From Candidatus Ruminococcus equi (lineage in GTDB: Bacteria; Bacillota; Clostridia; Oscillospirales; Acutalibacteraceae): a stretch of 58,859 nt of DNA. The notes under the pieces were generated by a model that was not told where the DNA came from, made no database searches, and worked only from the letters and a program-made list of their open reading frames with translations. A program made the position numbers and the translations under genes. The stretch is taken from NCBI GenBank assembly GCA_018065465.1, contig JAGHTC010000048.1, positions 1 to 58,859 of the forward strand, in the 5' to 3' direction. This document shows positions 19,546 through 29,030 of the stretch, piece by piece (positions within the stretch are counted from its first letter, which is position 1; each line of letters opens with the position of its first letter).

Positions 19546-20184
19546 TCAAGAGAAAATCAATGTTATTATTCTACCGATTACTTCAAAAGTATTTTTTATT
19601 CCGTCAAAGATTTTCTTCAAAATACCGAGTATCCAATCAAGGAAACTTGTATTTCTTGCAGGGGGTTCATCTTTTTCTTCGCCATACTGGATTTCTCTGT
19701 TCGACCAGTTGAGAACTTCGTATCCCTTGTCGGTCTTCTTTGCCGATACAATGAGAAGCAAATCAGAGGGGTCTGCAAGTTCGCCGTCTTCGGTGATATC
19801 GTCCCAAAGGGCAACACGCATCGTATATGTTTCGCCCGTTTTGATTTCGCTTATTCCGCTCATATTTATGGCATACATAGTGGAAGAATCACTGTCGTCA
19901 ATTTTGTACTTGAACCAGCCTTTTCGTACATCGGTGTCTTGGCTTATAATACTCTTTGTAAAATCTACGGTTGAATTTTGTTCCATAGCACGCAGAAAAT
20001 GCTCACCGATCTGGTCGAGAACGAAACTGTCGTTTGTATCGTTGATAAGTCGGTCGTTTCGTTTATATGCACCGACAGCAACGCTGACGAGCATAGCACA
20101 AAGGGCAAAGATGACGAGCATAAAGCCGATTGCCGATTCAAGTGCAGCACCGCGCTTATTTTTAACTGTTTGAGTAACTGTCAT
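19546..20184 (-). CDS. Pilin-like/TadE-like minor protein with one N-terminal membrane helix
   Basis: The 212-residue product begins with KNKRGAALESAIGFMLVIFA, a short basic leader then a single hydrophobic helix. The Gly-Ala and Glu arrangement resembles minor pilins (PilX-type) or TadE-like pseudopilins rather than a standard major pilin, since Glu falls at +4. The rest is an extracellular soluble domain. The C-terminus has an amphipathic/hydrophobic end (SFLDWILGILKKIFDGIKNT, then IITLIFS). AAGGAGGG precedes the ATG, and 11 bases separate it from the 840-residue gene upstream. A minor-pilin role at the pilus tip or in initiation is inferred from context. Confidence 0.65.
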   Translation of the reverse strand: MTVTQTVKNKRGAALESAIGFMLVIFALCAMLVSVAVGAYKRNDRLINDTNDSFVLDQIGEHFLRAMEQNSTVDFTKSIISQDTDVRKGWFKYKIDDSDSSTMYAINMSGISEIKTGETYTMRVALWDDITEDGELADPSDLLLIVSAKKTDKGYEVLNWSNREIQYGEEKDEPPARNTSFLDWILGILKKIFDGIKNTFEVIGRIITLIFS

Positions 20185-20195
20185 ATACGCCCTCC

Positions 20196-22718
20196 TTATC
20201 CCTTTGCATAATTCATTTTGTAGATTTCTTTGCCTTCTTCGTCCAATATGGTTGATTCGAATTTTCTGTCATCAAACCAAACGGTAATATTTACCGTATA
20301 GCCGTCAACTGAACAGGTGTATTTGTTGATACTTATTCTTTTGATGTCGAAGCCTTTTTTCGCTTCTTCATAATCGGCACTTCTTGTATATCTCTTTGAG
20401 AAAATTTTGAAGCCGATTTCATCATCTTCATCTTCGGCGTTTGGATTTATCGAGGTGTCGTAGAAGTTAATGAATGCTTTGAAACCACCGCCGTCGGATG
20501 CTTCTTTTACCGCTTCGAGTTGGAGCAGACAGGGATTTATCGGTTTATAACCTATAGCGTAATTCGGATAGGTTTCTTTGAGTTTTTCCAGAGCAGAGTT
20601 GAAGTTCGTGTTTGTGATACTTTTTTCAGTTGTTGACCAACCGTAATCGTATGTTGAACTCCAAGAACTTTTCTTTTGGTAGTAATAGTAGTAAGTGACA
20701 TCGTCATTGTCTGTGTACTTAATGTACCAGTTTGTAGAACCTGATTTTTCTGTGATAACTTCTCGCTCTACATCGTCTATTTCCATAAGATAACATTCGC
20801 TGTAGTAGTTTTTGCCGTTATATTTTGTGTTTGCAAACTGTTGCTTGTCGGTGGCAAATTCTTCGTCACTTTCGTAGTCGATATAGTACATTATGTCACC
20901 GTAAGCATCAAGAAAAGCAATTCTCTTGTCCTTTTCGGTAACTTTAACTCTGTTGAGTTTTCTGATTGCTTCAAAAGCAAAAGTTTTGTGTTCGGTTTCA
21001 TATTTGCTGTTGTCTTTGTTCAAAGCAACCTGTGCCGAATGAAAACTGTCGTAGTTGTCGTATGTCTTTTTGTCGGTAACAACAGAGAGGAGATTGCCAA
21101 CAGAAAAGACAGTTGAGATTTCATATTTACCGTCTTCGTTTTGTGCATATGATGCGGTTGTGATTGTTCTTGCTTTCAGTCCGCTGTAACCGAAATCACA
21201 GGTTGTTGTGTTAGGCCCTGTAACACCACTGGCTTTGCCGTTTGAAAAATCTTCTATTGCTGTTTGAAATTCGGTAGCGGTCATAGTTTTTTTGGTTGTC
21301 TTAAATCCTGCGGGGGTAACTGTTTCTCTGCCGTATCTGTCTTTTGTTCTTACTTCCGGAGTCCAGTAGTATGTTGTCTTTCTGTATGATGAACCTGAGG
21401 TATAGGTAATCTGCCTTGTTGAATAGTCTGCGGTGACATCATAAGAAGATGTTGAGAAAGTACCTGTTTTGTAGGTAAATTCCATTGTGCTGATGTTAGC
21501 ACTGACTTCTTTCATCAGGTTTTCGTATTCTGCATTATCGCTTAAAGTGTAACTCTTACCGTTAAAGGATATTTTTTTGTTTTTGTTGTCAATATCCATA
21601 GAAGAAATTGTGCTGTCACCGACAAGGTAGGTGTAGGTGTTTCCGGCGCAGTCTTGCAGTTTCTTCGAGTTTTCATTAAGACCGTTCAAGGTATCTTCAA
21701 AGTCAGATTCTTCGTCATATTTGCACTGGAAAACTTCTTTGCGTTCATCAATGTCGTCAGTGTTGTATGCAGAAAAAGATTTGTTGTCATAATCTGCTTC
21801 GATAGTAGCAAGGTATGACGAGCAGTTGTACTTTTCACCTGTGGATGTAGGACCTTTTACCTTACTGGGAGTAAGACCTGTATCTTTGTTGATTTCATCT
21901 TCAAATTTTTCGAAGGTGTCGTCAATAAACTTTTCTTTGTTTTCATAGGTGTTTTCTATATTTGAGGGCATAGTTGCCTTATCGCTTACCGGCTTCCATT
22001 CCCAATAGTACTTTGAAAAAATAATGAGATACGATTCTCTCCTCATTTGAATTTGCACTTGTTTTTTATCTGCGGCGGAATAGAATTTTCCGTCAACATA
22101 GACGATTTCTCCGAACACACCGTCTTTTATAACAACTGTGGCAGTTTTGCCTGTTGTTACAACTGTAAGAGTACCGTCTGTTGTATCAGGAGTACCGACC
22201 TGTGTGTTTCTCGATATAGGACGGCTGTATGTGTATGTGAGAGTTTCCGTCTGCTCATATCCGCTTTCTTCAAGCCACGGAATCATATTTGATTTTTTAA
22301 CATGTTCGAGGGTTAATAGTTTGTTGCCTCCCTCTGCCATAAGGTCGGCGGTATCGTCATCTTTGTTGTATAATATGCAGTCAAAACCATAGTGGCTTGC
22401 ATCGTAGTAGCCGACTTCGTCACCCATACTTTCAACATCGACATCCGAGATGTCAATACCGTTTGCAAGTCCGAGTGCTTCCAAAAATTCTTCTGAATCT
22501 TCGGCGTATTGGAAAGCCGAAAGTCCGTTGTCAGCAACAATTCGGGCAAAATATCTACTCGAATTATCCTCATAGAAAGTGCGGAAAAATCCCGAAATGG
22601 TGATAGCGGATGCCGTAACGATACTGATAATTGACAAAGCAACTACGGTTTCAACGATAGTAACACCGCGCTTTTTGATTCTGCGTATTTTGTTTTTAAG
22701 TTCTTGTTTGCTTATCAT
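20196..22718 (-). CDS. Very large prepilin-like protein (candidate tip adhesin)
   Basis: This 840-residue protein starts with a type IV prepilin signal: the basic leader ending KKRG, then VTIVETVVALSIISIVTASA with Glu at +5. Typical pilins have 130-250 residues, so the remaining ~800 residues form an exceptionally large secreted domain. That domain is rich in Tyr, Ser, Thr, Asp and Lys (for example a YYYYY run near residue 675) with few cysteines, and contains repeated TTYYW/TYYYYYQ-like strands suggestive of beta-rich surface structure. I do not recognise a named adhesin fold. GAGGTG precedes the ATG and it lies in a tight cluster with the two flanking pilin-like genes. A tip-adhesin role is inference. 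Confidence 0.75.
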   Translation of the reverse strand: MISKQELKNKIRRIKKRGVTIVETVVALSIISIVTASAITISGFFRTFYEDNSSRYFARIVADNGLSAFQYAEDSEEFLEALGLANGIDISDVDVESMGDEVGYYDASHYGFDCILYNKDDDTADLMAEGGNKLLTLEHVKKSNMIPWLEESGYEQTETLTYTYSRPISRNTQVGTPDTTDGTLTVVTTGKTATVVIKDGVFGEIVYVDGKFYSAADKKQVQIQMRRESYLIIFSKYYWEWKPVSDKATMPSNIENTYENKEKFIDDTFEKFEDEINKDTGLTPSKVKGPTSTGEKYNCSSYLATIEADYDNKSFSAYNTDDIDERKEVFQCKYDEESDFEDTLNGLNENSKKLQDCAGNTYTYLVGDSTISSMDIDNKNKKISFNGKSYTLSDNAEYENLMKEVSANISTMEFTYKTGTFSTSSYDVTADYSTRQITYTSGSSYRKTTYYWTPEVRTKDRYGRETVTPAGFKTTKKTMTATEFQTAIEDFSNGKASGVTGPNTTTCDFGYSGLKARTITTASYAQNEDGKYEISTVFSVGNLLSVVTDKKTYDNYDSFHSAQVALNKDNSKYETEHKTFAFEAIRKLNRVKVTEKDKRIAFLDAYGDIMYYIDYESDEEFATDKQQFANTKYNGKNYYSECYLMEIDDVEREVITEKSGSTNWYIKYTDNDDVTYYYYYQKKSSWSSTYDYGWSTTEKSITNTNFNSALEKLKETYPNYAIGYKPINPCLLQLEAVKEASDGGGFKAFINFYDTSINPNAEDEDDEIGFKIFSKRYTRSADYEEAKKGFDIKRISINKYTCSVDGYTVNITVWFDDRKFESTILDEEGKEIYKMNYAKG

Positions 22719-22728
22719 TTACAGCACC

Positions 22729-23232
22729 TCACTTTCTTCTCAATGATGCACCCTGTGCGTGGGTTGCAAATGCAAATAATATTGTGTTTTCTCCGTCATC
22801 GGGGTTGGGCATTTCGTATGTAGTGGTACATTGTACCAAAGAACGCTTTGAAAACGATTGTGCTATCGAAAATCGAAGTCCCTTGACTTTCTTAATATCA
22901 AATTGCATTATACCTTCAACAATAAGAGTGTCGCGTGCATCGTTTAGGTACATAACGGTAACTCGCTCATCCGTCTTTGTGTCGAAAACATAAAGCGTTT
23001 GTTTTGATGCACCGACTTCAAGACGATAGTCGGTGTTGTCGTAACTTGATACGACATGCTTTAAGCACATTTCAACATTGGACAAATCACGAAGAACATC
23101 GTCACTCGCCCTTGCATTTCCGACACGGTTGCTCATGAGAGCAAGAAAGGTAACCGTCATTGTTATAACGATAGTGAGAACTGCCATAACGATACACAGT
23201 TCGACTAAGGTTGAACCCTTTTTCCTTACCAT
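22729..23232 (-). CDS. Minor type IV prepilin
   Basis: This 167-residue prepilin starts MVRKKG, with cleavage expected before Ser+1 and Glu at +5 (STLVELCIVMAVLTIVIT). The soluble domain resembles PilW/PulJ-like pseudopilins in size. The ATG at 23232 has GGAGG 9 bases upstream and is preferred over an in-frame ATG at 23262. It is the first gene of the pilus cluster. Ten bases separate it from the 840-residue gene. Confidence 0.85.
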   Translation of the reverse strand: MVRKKGSTLVELCIVMAVLTIVITMTVTFLALMSNRVGNARASDDVLRDLSNVEMCLKHVVSSYDNTDYRLEVGASKQTLYVFDTKTDERVTVMYLNDARDTLIVEGIMQFDIKKVKGLRFSIAQSFSKRSLVQCTTTYEMPNPDDGENTILFAFATHAQGASLRRK

Positions 23233-23425
23233 GTTCAAACCTCCTGCTTTGGATTTTTGCATAACTTTTCAAAAAAGTACATACTGATACAAGTATTCGA
23301 TGATATGTTATCATTATAACGGCAATTTTGCAACATTTTTTACAGATGTTTAATGATTATTCATACATCTGTAATACTTTATACGAAGAAAACTGTAAAT
23401 TGTATGCTGTTTTGTTAAATTTTTA

Positions 23426-23454
23426 TTGACAAGAGGGCTTTGTTATGATAATAT
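23426..23454 (+). promoter_or_regulatory. str operon promoter
   Basis: TTGACA (23426-23431) and TAATAT (23449-23454) are spaced by 17 bases. GATAAT at 23447 is an alternative -10. The promoter is about 200 bases upstream of rpsL. Confidence 0.6.
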
Positions 23455-23655
23455 AGGCAATTGTGGAAGAATGCGGTTTTATGCCGTTTCTTTATGGGTA
23501 AATTGCGAAAAAAGTTCAGATTTAATCTGAATTTTTAGTGCATTTATCACAACATATCTTTTAGCATGTTTTCGGTAAAATTTACCGATTGCATACAGAA
23601 AGCGTTTCTGCTTTCAATTTCTTATTTTTATTTTTTCGGAAAGGAGGAAAAAATA
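23455..23655 (+). other. 5' leader of the str operon
   Basis: This is a non-coding leader of about 200 bases. It holds TTCAGAT-TTA-ATCTGAA (23515-23531) followed by TTTTTAG, which looks like a weak terminator or attenuator, and GAAAGC/GCTTTC (23598-23615). AAGGAGG at 23641-23647 is the rpsL ribosome binding site. The rest of the divergent gap (23233-23425) is AT-rich with nothing else I can support. Confidence 0.4.
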
Positions 23656-24078
23656 TTGCCAACCTTTAACCAGTTAGTTCGCAAGGGCAGACAGGTTCAG
23701 GAAAAGAAATACAAGGCTCCTGCTTTGCTCAAAGGATGGAACTCACAGAAGAACAGACCTATTGACCAGACTTCTCCCCAGAAGCGCGGCGTTTGTACGG
23801 CTGTTAAGACTGCGACACCGAAAAAACCTAACTCGGCTCTTCGTAAGATTGCCAGAGTTCGTCTTTCAAACGGTATTGAAGTCAGCTCGTATATCCCCGG
23901 CGTAGGTCACAACCTTCAAGAGCACTCCGTTGTTCTTATTCGTGGCGGACGTGTAAAGGACTTACCTGGTGTTCGTTACCATATTATTCGTGGTACACTC
24001 GATACACAGGGTGTTACTGACCGCAGACAGGCCAGAAGCAAGTACGGCGCAAAGCGTCCGAAAAAGGCAGGTAAATAA
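23656..24078 (+). CDS. rpsL: 30S ribosomal protein S12
   Basis: S12 lies at the decoding centre of the 30S subunit. Translation begins at TTG 23656, eight bases after AAGGAGG, giving [20 protein letters not shown]; the upstream in-frame ATG would add 30 unrelated hydrophobic residues and is rejected. The 140-residue product has the [17 protein letters not shown] loop and [16 protein letters not shown] loop, with the lysines that give streptomycin sensitivity. It is the first gene of the str operon. Confidence 0.97.
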   Translation: MPTFNQLVRKGRQVQEKKYKAPALLKGWNSQKNRPIDQTSPQKRGVCTAVKTATPKKPNSALRKIARVRLSNGIEVSSYIPGVGHNLQEHSVVLIRGGRVKDLPGVRYHIIRGTLDTQGVTDRRQARSKYGAKRPKKAGK

Positions 24079-24213
24079 GGAATTGACAGCTCTAAAGTAA
24101 TTTAGTTACTTTTCTGTATTGTTACAGAGTATATATATCCTCTGTGGCATTACGGGAGTTTGTCACTTTCGAGTACCTAAGATTTCTCATTATTGTGAAG
24201 GAGGGAAGTAAAG
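24079..24213 (+). other. Structured rpsL-rpsG spacer
   Basis: The 135-base spacer contains AAAGTAA-TTTAG-TTACTTT (24094-24112) and ACAGAG/CTCTGT (24124-24145). Neither stem has a T-tract, so neither looks like a classical terminator. In other bacteria S7 binds a site in this spacer to control translation; whether these stems do so is not shown by the sequence. Confidence 0.35.
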
Positions 24214-24684
24214 ATGCCAAGAAGAGGTCAAATCGCAAAACGTGACGTTTTGCCGGATCCGGTTTATAATTCTAAACTCGTTACTCGTCTTATCAACAAC
24301 ATCATGTTAGACGGAAAGAAGGGCGTTGCCCAGAAAATCGTTTACGGTGCTTTCGATATTATTGCCGATAAGACAGGTAAAGACGCTCTTGAGGTTTTCG
24401 AGCAGGCTATGGATAACGTAATGCCCGAACTCGAAGTAAAAGCTCGCCGTGTCGGCGGTGCTACCTATCAGGTACCGATTAAGGTCAGAGATGCAAGAAA
24501 GCAGACTCTCGGTCTTCGTTGGATTACCACTTATTCAAGAGCAAGAAGCGAGAGAACAATGAAAGAAAGACTTGCCGGCGAAATTCTTGATGCAGTCAAC
24601 GGTGCTGGCGGAGCGTTCAAGAAACGCGAAGATACACACAAGATGGCTGAGGCTAACAAGGCTTTCGCACACTATAGTTGGTAA
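24214..24684 (+). CDS. rpsG: 30S ribosomal protein S7
   Basis: S7 is the primary binder of the 3' major domain of 16S rRNA. The 156-residue product has [20 protein letters not shown] at the start, [15 protein letters not shown] in the middle and the C-terminal [21 protein letters not shown], all at the expected positions. GAAGGAGGGAAG is the ribosome binding site. It is followed 32 bases later by fusA. Confidence 0.98.
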   Translation: MPRRGQIAKRDVLPDPVYNSKLVTRLINNIMLDGKKGVAQKIVYGAFDIIADKTGKDALEVFEQAMDNVMPELEVKARRVGGATYQVPIKVRDARKQTLGLRWITTYSRARSERTMKERLAGEILDAVNGAGGAFKKREDTHKMAEANKAFAHYSW

Positions 24685-24716
24685 GACTCTATCGCAAGGA
24701 CTAAGGAGGTTATACT

Positions 24717-26795
24717 ATGCCAAGGCAAGTATCACTTGAAATGACTCGTAATATCGGCATTATGGCTCATATCGATGCCGGTAAAACGACTACAACAGAA
24801 CGAATACTTTATTATACAGGTATCAGCCACAAAATAGGCGAAACTCATGACGGTTCCGCAACTATGGACTGGATGGAGCAGGAAAAAGAACGTGGTATCA
24901 CTATCACTTCTGCTGCTACTACCTGTTTTTGGAATGACCACAGAATAAACATTATTGACACACCGGGACACGTTGACTTCACTGTTGAAGTTGAGCGTTC
25001 GTTGCGTGTACTTGACGGTTCTGTTACCGTTTTGTGCGCAAAGGGCGGTGTAGAGCCTCAGTCCGAAACCGTATGGCGCCAGGCTGATAACTACAAAGTT
25101 CCCCGTATGGTTTATGTCAATAAGATGGATATTATGGGTGCGGATTTTTACCACGTTCTTCAAATGATGAAGGACAGGCTCAAATGTAATGCCGTTCCGA
25201 TTCAGTTGCCCATCGGCGTTGAAGACAGTTTCTCAGGCATCATCGACCTGGTTGAGATGACAGCAGAAACTTATGTCGGCGAAAAGGGCGAAGAAAGAAA
25301 AGAAATTCCGATTCCCGAAGATATGATGGAAAAGGCACAGGAATACCACGATGCTCTTATCGAGTCCGTTGCTGAAACGAGCGAAGAGCTTATGGAAAAA
25401 TATTTCGGTGGCGAAGAATTAACGATAGAGGAAATCAAAACCGCTATCCGTAAGGCTACTATCGCTAACGAAATGGTACCTGTTTGTTGCGGTACTTCTT
25501 ATCGTAACAAAGGTGTTCAGAAACTTCTTGATGCTATTGTTGATTATATGCCCGCTCCTACCGATATCCCCGCTATCAAAGGCGAAGATGTCAAAACAGG
25601 TGATGAGGTTGAAAGACACGCATCAGACGAAGAGCCTTTTTCCGCACTTGCATTTAAAATTGCTACTGACCCCTATGTCGGAAAACTCTGTTTCTTCAGA
25701 GTATATTCCGGTACTGTAGATAAGGGTTCTTCAGTTTATAACTCAACAAAAGACAAAGACGAGCGTATCGGTCGTATTTTGCAGATGCACGCTAACGACA
25801 GAAAAGATATCGACACTTGCTACGCAGGTGATATCGCTGCCGCAGTCGGCTTGAAAAATACCACAACAGGCGATACTCTTTGTGATGAACGCCATCCGGT
25901 TATTTTGGAGAGTATGGAGTTCCCCGAGCCCGTTATCAAAGTTGCTATCGAGCCGAAGACCAAAGCAGGTCAGGAAAAGATGGGTATTGCTCTTGCAAAA
26001 CTTGCAGAAGAAGACCCGACTTTCAAGGCTTATACCGACGAAGAAACAGGACAGACTATTATCGCAGGTATGGGTGAACTTCACCTTGAAATTATCGTAG
26101 ACAGACTTCTTCGTGAATTCAAGGTCGAAGCAAATATCGGTAAACCTCAGGTTGCATATAAGGAAACTATCCGCAGAAATGCAGATGTTGACCAGAAATA
26201 TGCTCGCCAGTCAGGTGGTAAAGGACAGTACGGTCATGTTAAGATGAGAATTGAGCCCAATCCCACAAAGGGATATGAATTTGTCAATTCCGTTGTCGGC
26301 GGTGCTATCCCGAAAGAATATATCCCCGCAGTTGACGCAGGTATCAAGGGCGCTATGCTCTCAGGTGTACTTGCAGGCTATCCCGTAGTTGATGTCAAGT
26401 GTGAAGTATATGACGGTTCATACCACGAGGTTGACTCCTCTGAAATGGCGTTTAAGATTGCAGGTTCAATGGCATTCAAGGAAGCAATGAAGAAAGCAGA
26501 CCCCGTTTTGCTTGAGCCGATTATGAAAGTATCGGTTGTTGTTCCCGACGAGTACGCAGGCACCGTTTTCGGTGACTTCAACTCACGCCGCGGCGCAGTA
26601 ACAGGACAGGAAATCGAAAACGGCACAGCTCGTATTACGGCGAATGTTCCGCTTTCAAATATGTTCGGTTATGCTACCGACCTGAGAAGTAAAACACAGG
26701 GCAGAGGTCAATATGTAATGGAACCTTCTCATCACGCAGAAGTTCCGAAGAATGTCGGCGAAGAAATCATGTCAGGTCGTGCTGACAAAGATTGA
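24717..26795 (+). CDS. fusA: Elongation factor G
   Basis: EF-G is the GTPase that drives ribosomal translocation. The 692-residue product has the P-loop [19 protein letters not shown], the switch [33 protein letters not shown] (G4), and the domain IV/V regions [16 protein letters not shown] and [20 protein letters not shown]. The length is typical. It ends in TGA, which shows that TGA is a normal stop codon in this genome. Confidence 0.98.
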   Translation: MPRQVSLEMTRNIGIMAHIDAGKTTTTERILYYTGISHKIGETHDGSATMDWMEQEKERGITITSAATTCFWNDHRINIIDTPGHVDFTVEVERSLRVLDGSVTVLCAKGGVEPQSETVWRQADNYKVPRMVYVNKMDIMGADFYHVLQMMKDRLKCNAVPIQLPIGVEDSFSGIIDLVEMTAETYVGEKGEERKEIPIPEDMMEKAQEYHDALIESVAETSEELMEKYFGGEELTIEEIKTAIRKATIANEMVPVCCGTSYRNKGVQKLLDAIVDYMPAPTDIPAIKGEDVKTGDEVERHASDEEPFSALAFKIATDPYVGKLCFFRVYSGTVDKGSSVYNSTKDKDERIGRILQMHANDRKDIDTCYAGDIAAAVGLKNTTTGDTLCDERHPVILESMEFPEPVIKVAIEPKTKAGQEKMGIALAKLAEEDPTFKAYTDEETGQTIIAGMGELHLEIIVDRLLREFKVEANIGKPQVAYKETIRRNADVDQKYARQSGGKGQYGHVKMRIEPNPTKGYEFVNSVVGGAIPKEYIPAVDAGIKGAMLSGVLAGYPVVDVKCEVYDGSYHEVDSSEMAFKIAGSMAFKEAMKKADPVLLEPIMKVSVVVPDEYAGTVFGDFNSRRGAVTGQEIENGTARITANVPLSNMFGYATDLRSKTQGRGQYVMEPSHHAEVPKNVGEEIMSGRADKD

Positions 26796-26820
26796 TTTTC
26801 GGCAAAATTTAATTTATCTA

Positions 26821-26849
26821 TTGCAATTTCTATAAAGAATTGTTAAAAT
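26821..26849 (+). promoter_or_regulatory. Internal promoter for tuf
   Basis: TTGCAA (26821-26826) and TAAAAT (26844-26849) are spaced by 17 bases within the 104-base fusA-tuf gap. It would let tuf be transcribed beyond the level of the str operon. Confidence 0.55.
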
Positions 26850-26899
26850 AGGCTCATTAAAGTAAAATTTATTTACAAATAAAAGGAGGAAATTTTCCC

Positions 26900-28102
26900 A
26901 TGGCAAGAGAAAAGTTTGAAAGAAACAAACCCCATGTAAACATTGGTACAATCGGTCACGTTGACCACGGCAAAACTACACTTACTGCTGCTATCACAAA
27001 GGTTCTTAACTTCGGCGGCGCTGCTGACTTCGTTGATTATGCAAACATCGATAAGGCTCCCGAAGAAAGAGAACGTGGTATCACAATCAACACCGCTCAC
27101 GTTGAGTATGAGACAGCTAATCGTCACTATGCTCACGTTGACTGCCCCGGACATGCTGACTATGTTAAGAACTTGATCACCGTTGCTGCTCAGATGGACG
27201 GTGCTATCCTCGTTGTATCTGCTGCTGACGGTCCTATGCCTCAGACAAGAGAGCACATCTTGCTTTCTCGTCAGGTTGGCGTTCCTTATATCGTTGTTTT
27301 CATGAACAAAACTGACCAAGTTGACGACCCCGAACTTCTTGAATTAGTAGAGATGGAAATTCGTGACCTCTTAAACGAGTACGAATTCCCGGGCGACGAC
27401 ACACCCATCATCAAGGGTTCTGCTTATGTTGCTCTTACATCTGCTTCTAATGACACAAACGCTCCCGAGTATGCTTGCATCCACGAACTTATGGACGCTG
27501 TTGACAAATTCATCCCCACACCTGAGAGAAAGGCTGACCAGCCCTTCCTTATGCCTGTTGAGGACGTTTTCACAATCACAGGCCGTGGTACAGTTGCTAC
27601 CGGTAGAGTTGAAAGAGGTCAGATTAAGACTTCTGAAGAAGTTGAAATCGTTGGTCTTACAGAAGAGAAGAGAAAAGTTGTTGTTACAGGTCTTGAAATG
27701 TTCTGAAAGACTCTTGACTATGCTGAAGCAGGCGACAACGTTGGCGTACTTCTCCGTGGTGTTCAGAGAACTGAAATCGAAAGAGGTCAGGTTCTTGCAA
27801 AACCCGGCACAATTCATCCTCACACAAAATTCCGTGGTCAGGTTTACGTATTGACTAAGGACGAGGGTGGCCGTCATACTCCTTTCTTCAACAACTATCG
27901 TCCCCAGTTCTATTTCAGAACAACTGACGTTACAGGCACAATTTCTCTCCCCGAGGGCGTTGAAATGTGCATGCCCGGCGATAACGTAGAAATGGATGTT
28001 GAACTTATCACTCCTATCGCTATCGAAGTCGGTCTTCGTTTTGCTATCCGTGAAGGCGGCAGAACAGTAGGTTCAGGCGCAGTTATCGCTATCAACGAAT
28101 AA
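26900..28102 (+). pseudogene. tuf: Elongation factor Tu reading frame with one internal TGA
   Basis: EF-Tu delivers aminoacyl-tRNA to the ribosome. The frame spans 400 codons with P-loop [42 protein letters not shown] and an intact C-terminus ([20 protein letters not shown], ending [18 protein letters not shown]). Codon 269 is TGA (27704-27706), in [20 protein letters not shown], where most EF-Tu proteins have arginine (EMFRK). No frame change is needed on either side, so a single CGA-to-TGA or AGA-to-TGA change explains it. TGA terminates other genes here. Options are a sequencing error, a real nonsense mutation with another tuf copy elsewhere, or readthrough. Taken literally, translation stops after 268 residues, within domain 2, and lacks domain 3. 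GGAGG precedes the ATG. Confidence 0.9.
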
Positions 28103-28137
28103 TCGATAGTTATCGCAAGATAATTTATAAGACAAAT

Positions 28138-28164
28138 GCCAACGGTAACCCCGTTGGCATTTAT
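28138..28164 (+). terminator. str operon/tuf terminator
   Basis: GCCAACGG and CCGTTGGC form a stem around a short loop (TAACC), followed by ATTTATTCTT. It is located about 40 bases after the tuf stop codon. Confidence 0.75.
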
Positions 28165-28166
28165 TC

Positions 28167-28195
28167 TTGCTATTTTTTCTCTTTTGGTGTATGCT
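28167..28195 (+). promoter_or_regulatory. Promoter for the DUF1292 gene
   Basis: TTGCTA (28167-28172) and TATGCT (28190-28195) have a 17-base spacer and lie 29 bases before the ATG. The match is moderate. Confidence 0.4.
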
Positions 28196-28224
28196 GTGTA
28201 TATCAAATATAAAGGAGAAAGACT

Positions 28225-28524
28225 ATGCCTGAAAATAAAGATATGCTTGAAGAATACGAGCCTACCATAATTACTCTTGAAGACGACCTCGGAAACGAAG
28301 AAGAATTCGAGTTTCTCGATGTAGTAGATTTTGAGGGCGACGAGTATGTTGTGCTTTTGCCTCTTTCGGAAGAAGAAAGTGACGAATCGGAAGTTATGAT
28401 ATTAAAAATCGAGAGTCTCGACGACGAAACCGAAACTTACGCCGGTATTGACGATGACGAGTTAATCGAAAATGTCTTTGAAGTTTTCAAAGAGAGGTAC
28501 AAAGATGAGTACGACTTCGAGTAA
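28225..28524 (+). CDS. DUF1292 family protein
   Basis: This is a 99-residue, very acidic protein of the DUF1292 family, common in Firmicutes and of unknown function. Family features are TIITLEDDLGNEEEFEFLDV near the N-terminus, then EYVVLLPL and the C-terminal VFEVFKERYKDEYDFE. It has no signal peptide and no catalytic motif. AAAGGAGAAAG precedes the ATG. Its last codons overlap the start of the following membrane protein by 20 bases, suggesting coupled translation. Confidence 0.92.
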   Translation: MPENKDMLEEYEPTIITLEDDLGNEEEFEFLDVVDFEGDEYVVLLPLSEEESDESEVMILKIESLDDETETYAGIDDDELIENVFEVFKERYKDEYDFE

Positions 28525-28993
28525 AAAGAAATCCGATTATCCTTTTTCAAAAAAGCAGGTCATAATAATGTCGTCTGTCATAGTGGCAGTCGTTATCGCT
28601 ATTGTTGTCCTTGCCTTGATTTTTGCAGGAAAAGGCGTAAAGCCGATAGAAAACGCTACCTGGGCAAAAGCAGAAGGCTCTTATATGGAGAGCTGGTCGT
28701 ATAATATGACCAAAGACGAAACGATGAAAACTTTGCTCGAACAGTATAATTCTATTACCTACCGCGAAACAGCTAACGAAACAATTGACCTCTATACCGA
28801 TGTCAGCGTGTATCGTGTAACTTTCTATAACGATGATGAAGAAGTCGGATATTTTGCCGTGAATAAGGATAATAAATGTATGTTCAGCGTTGACGGAAAA
28901 GTCTGCACAATTCTTTCGGGTTTTGATTACTACAAATTCTCCGAAGCGATAGAAAAAGAAATCGCTGAAGAAAAATTTTACAACGGACAGTAA
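28505..28993 (+). CDS. Small single-pass membrane protein, unknown function
   Basis: The 162-residue product has a lysine-rich N-terminus (SSKKKSDYPFSKKQ), one transmembrane segment near residues 20-42 (IIMSSVIVAVVIAIVVLALI) and an extracellular domain of about 115 residues. That domain has no motif I recognise; it includes YMESWSYNMTKDETM and an EVGYFAVNKDNKCMFSV strand pair. The ATG at 28505 has GAGAGG upstream and lies inside the end of the DUF1292 gene. Confidence 0.75.
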   Translation: MSTTSSKKKSDYPFSKKQVIIMSSVIVAVVIAIVVLALIFAGKGVKPIENATWAKAEGSYMESWSYNMTKDETMKTLLEQYNSITYRETANETIDLYTDVSVYRVTFYNDDEEVGYFAVNKDNKCMFSVDGKVCTILSGFDYYKFSEAIEKEIAEEKFYNGQ

Positions 28994-28997
28994 ATAA

Positions 28998-29030
28998 AAA
29001 TCTCTCTTGAAAATCAAGAGAGATTTTTTT
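28998..29030. terminator. Bidirectional terminator
   Basis: AAATCTCTCTTGA and TCAAGAGAGATTT form a 13 bp stem with loop AAA, followed by a T-tract on the plus strand. It includes the stop codon of the convergent queT gene. Confidence 0.85.

Noticed and set aside
27704..27706. Selenocysteine at the tuf TGA, or a TGA-sense genetic code
   Set aside because: No convincing SECIS-like hairpin follows the TGA, EF-Tu is not a known selenoprotein, and several genes in the window end in TGA.
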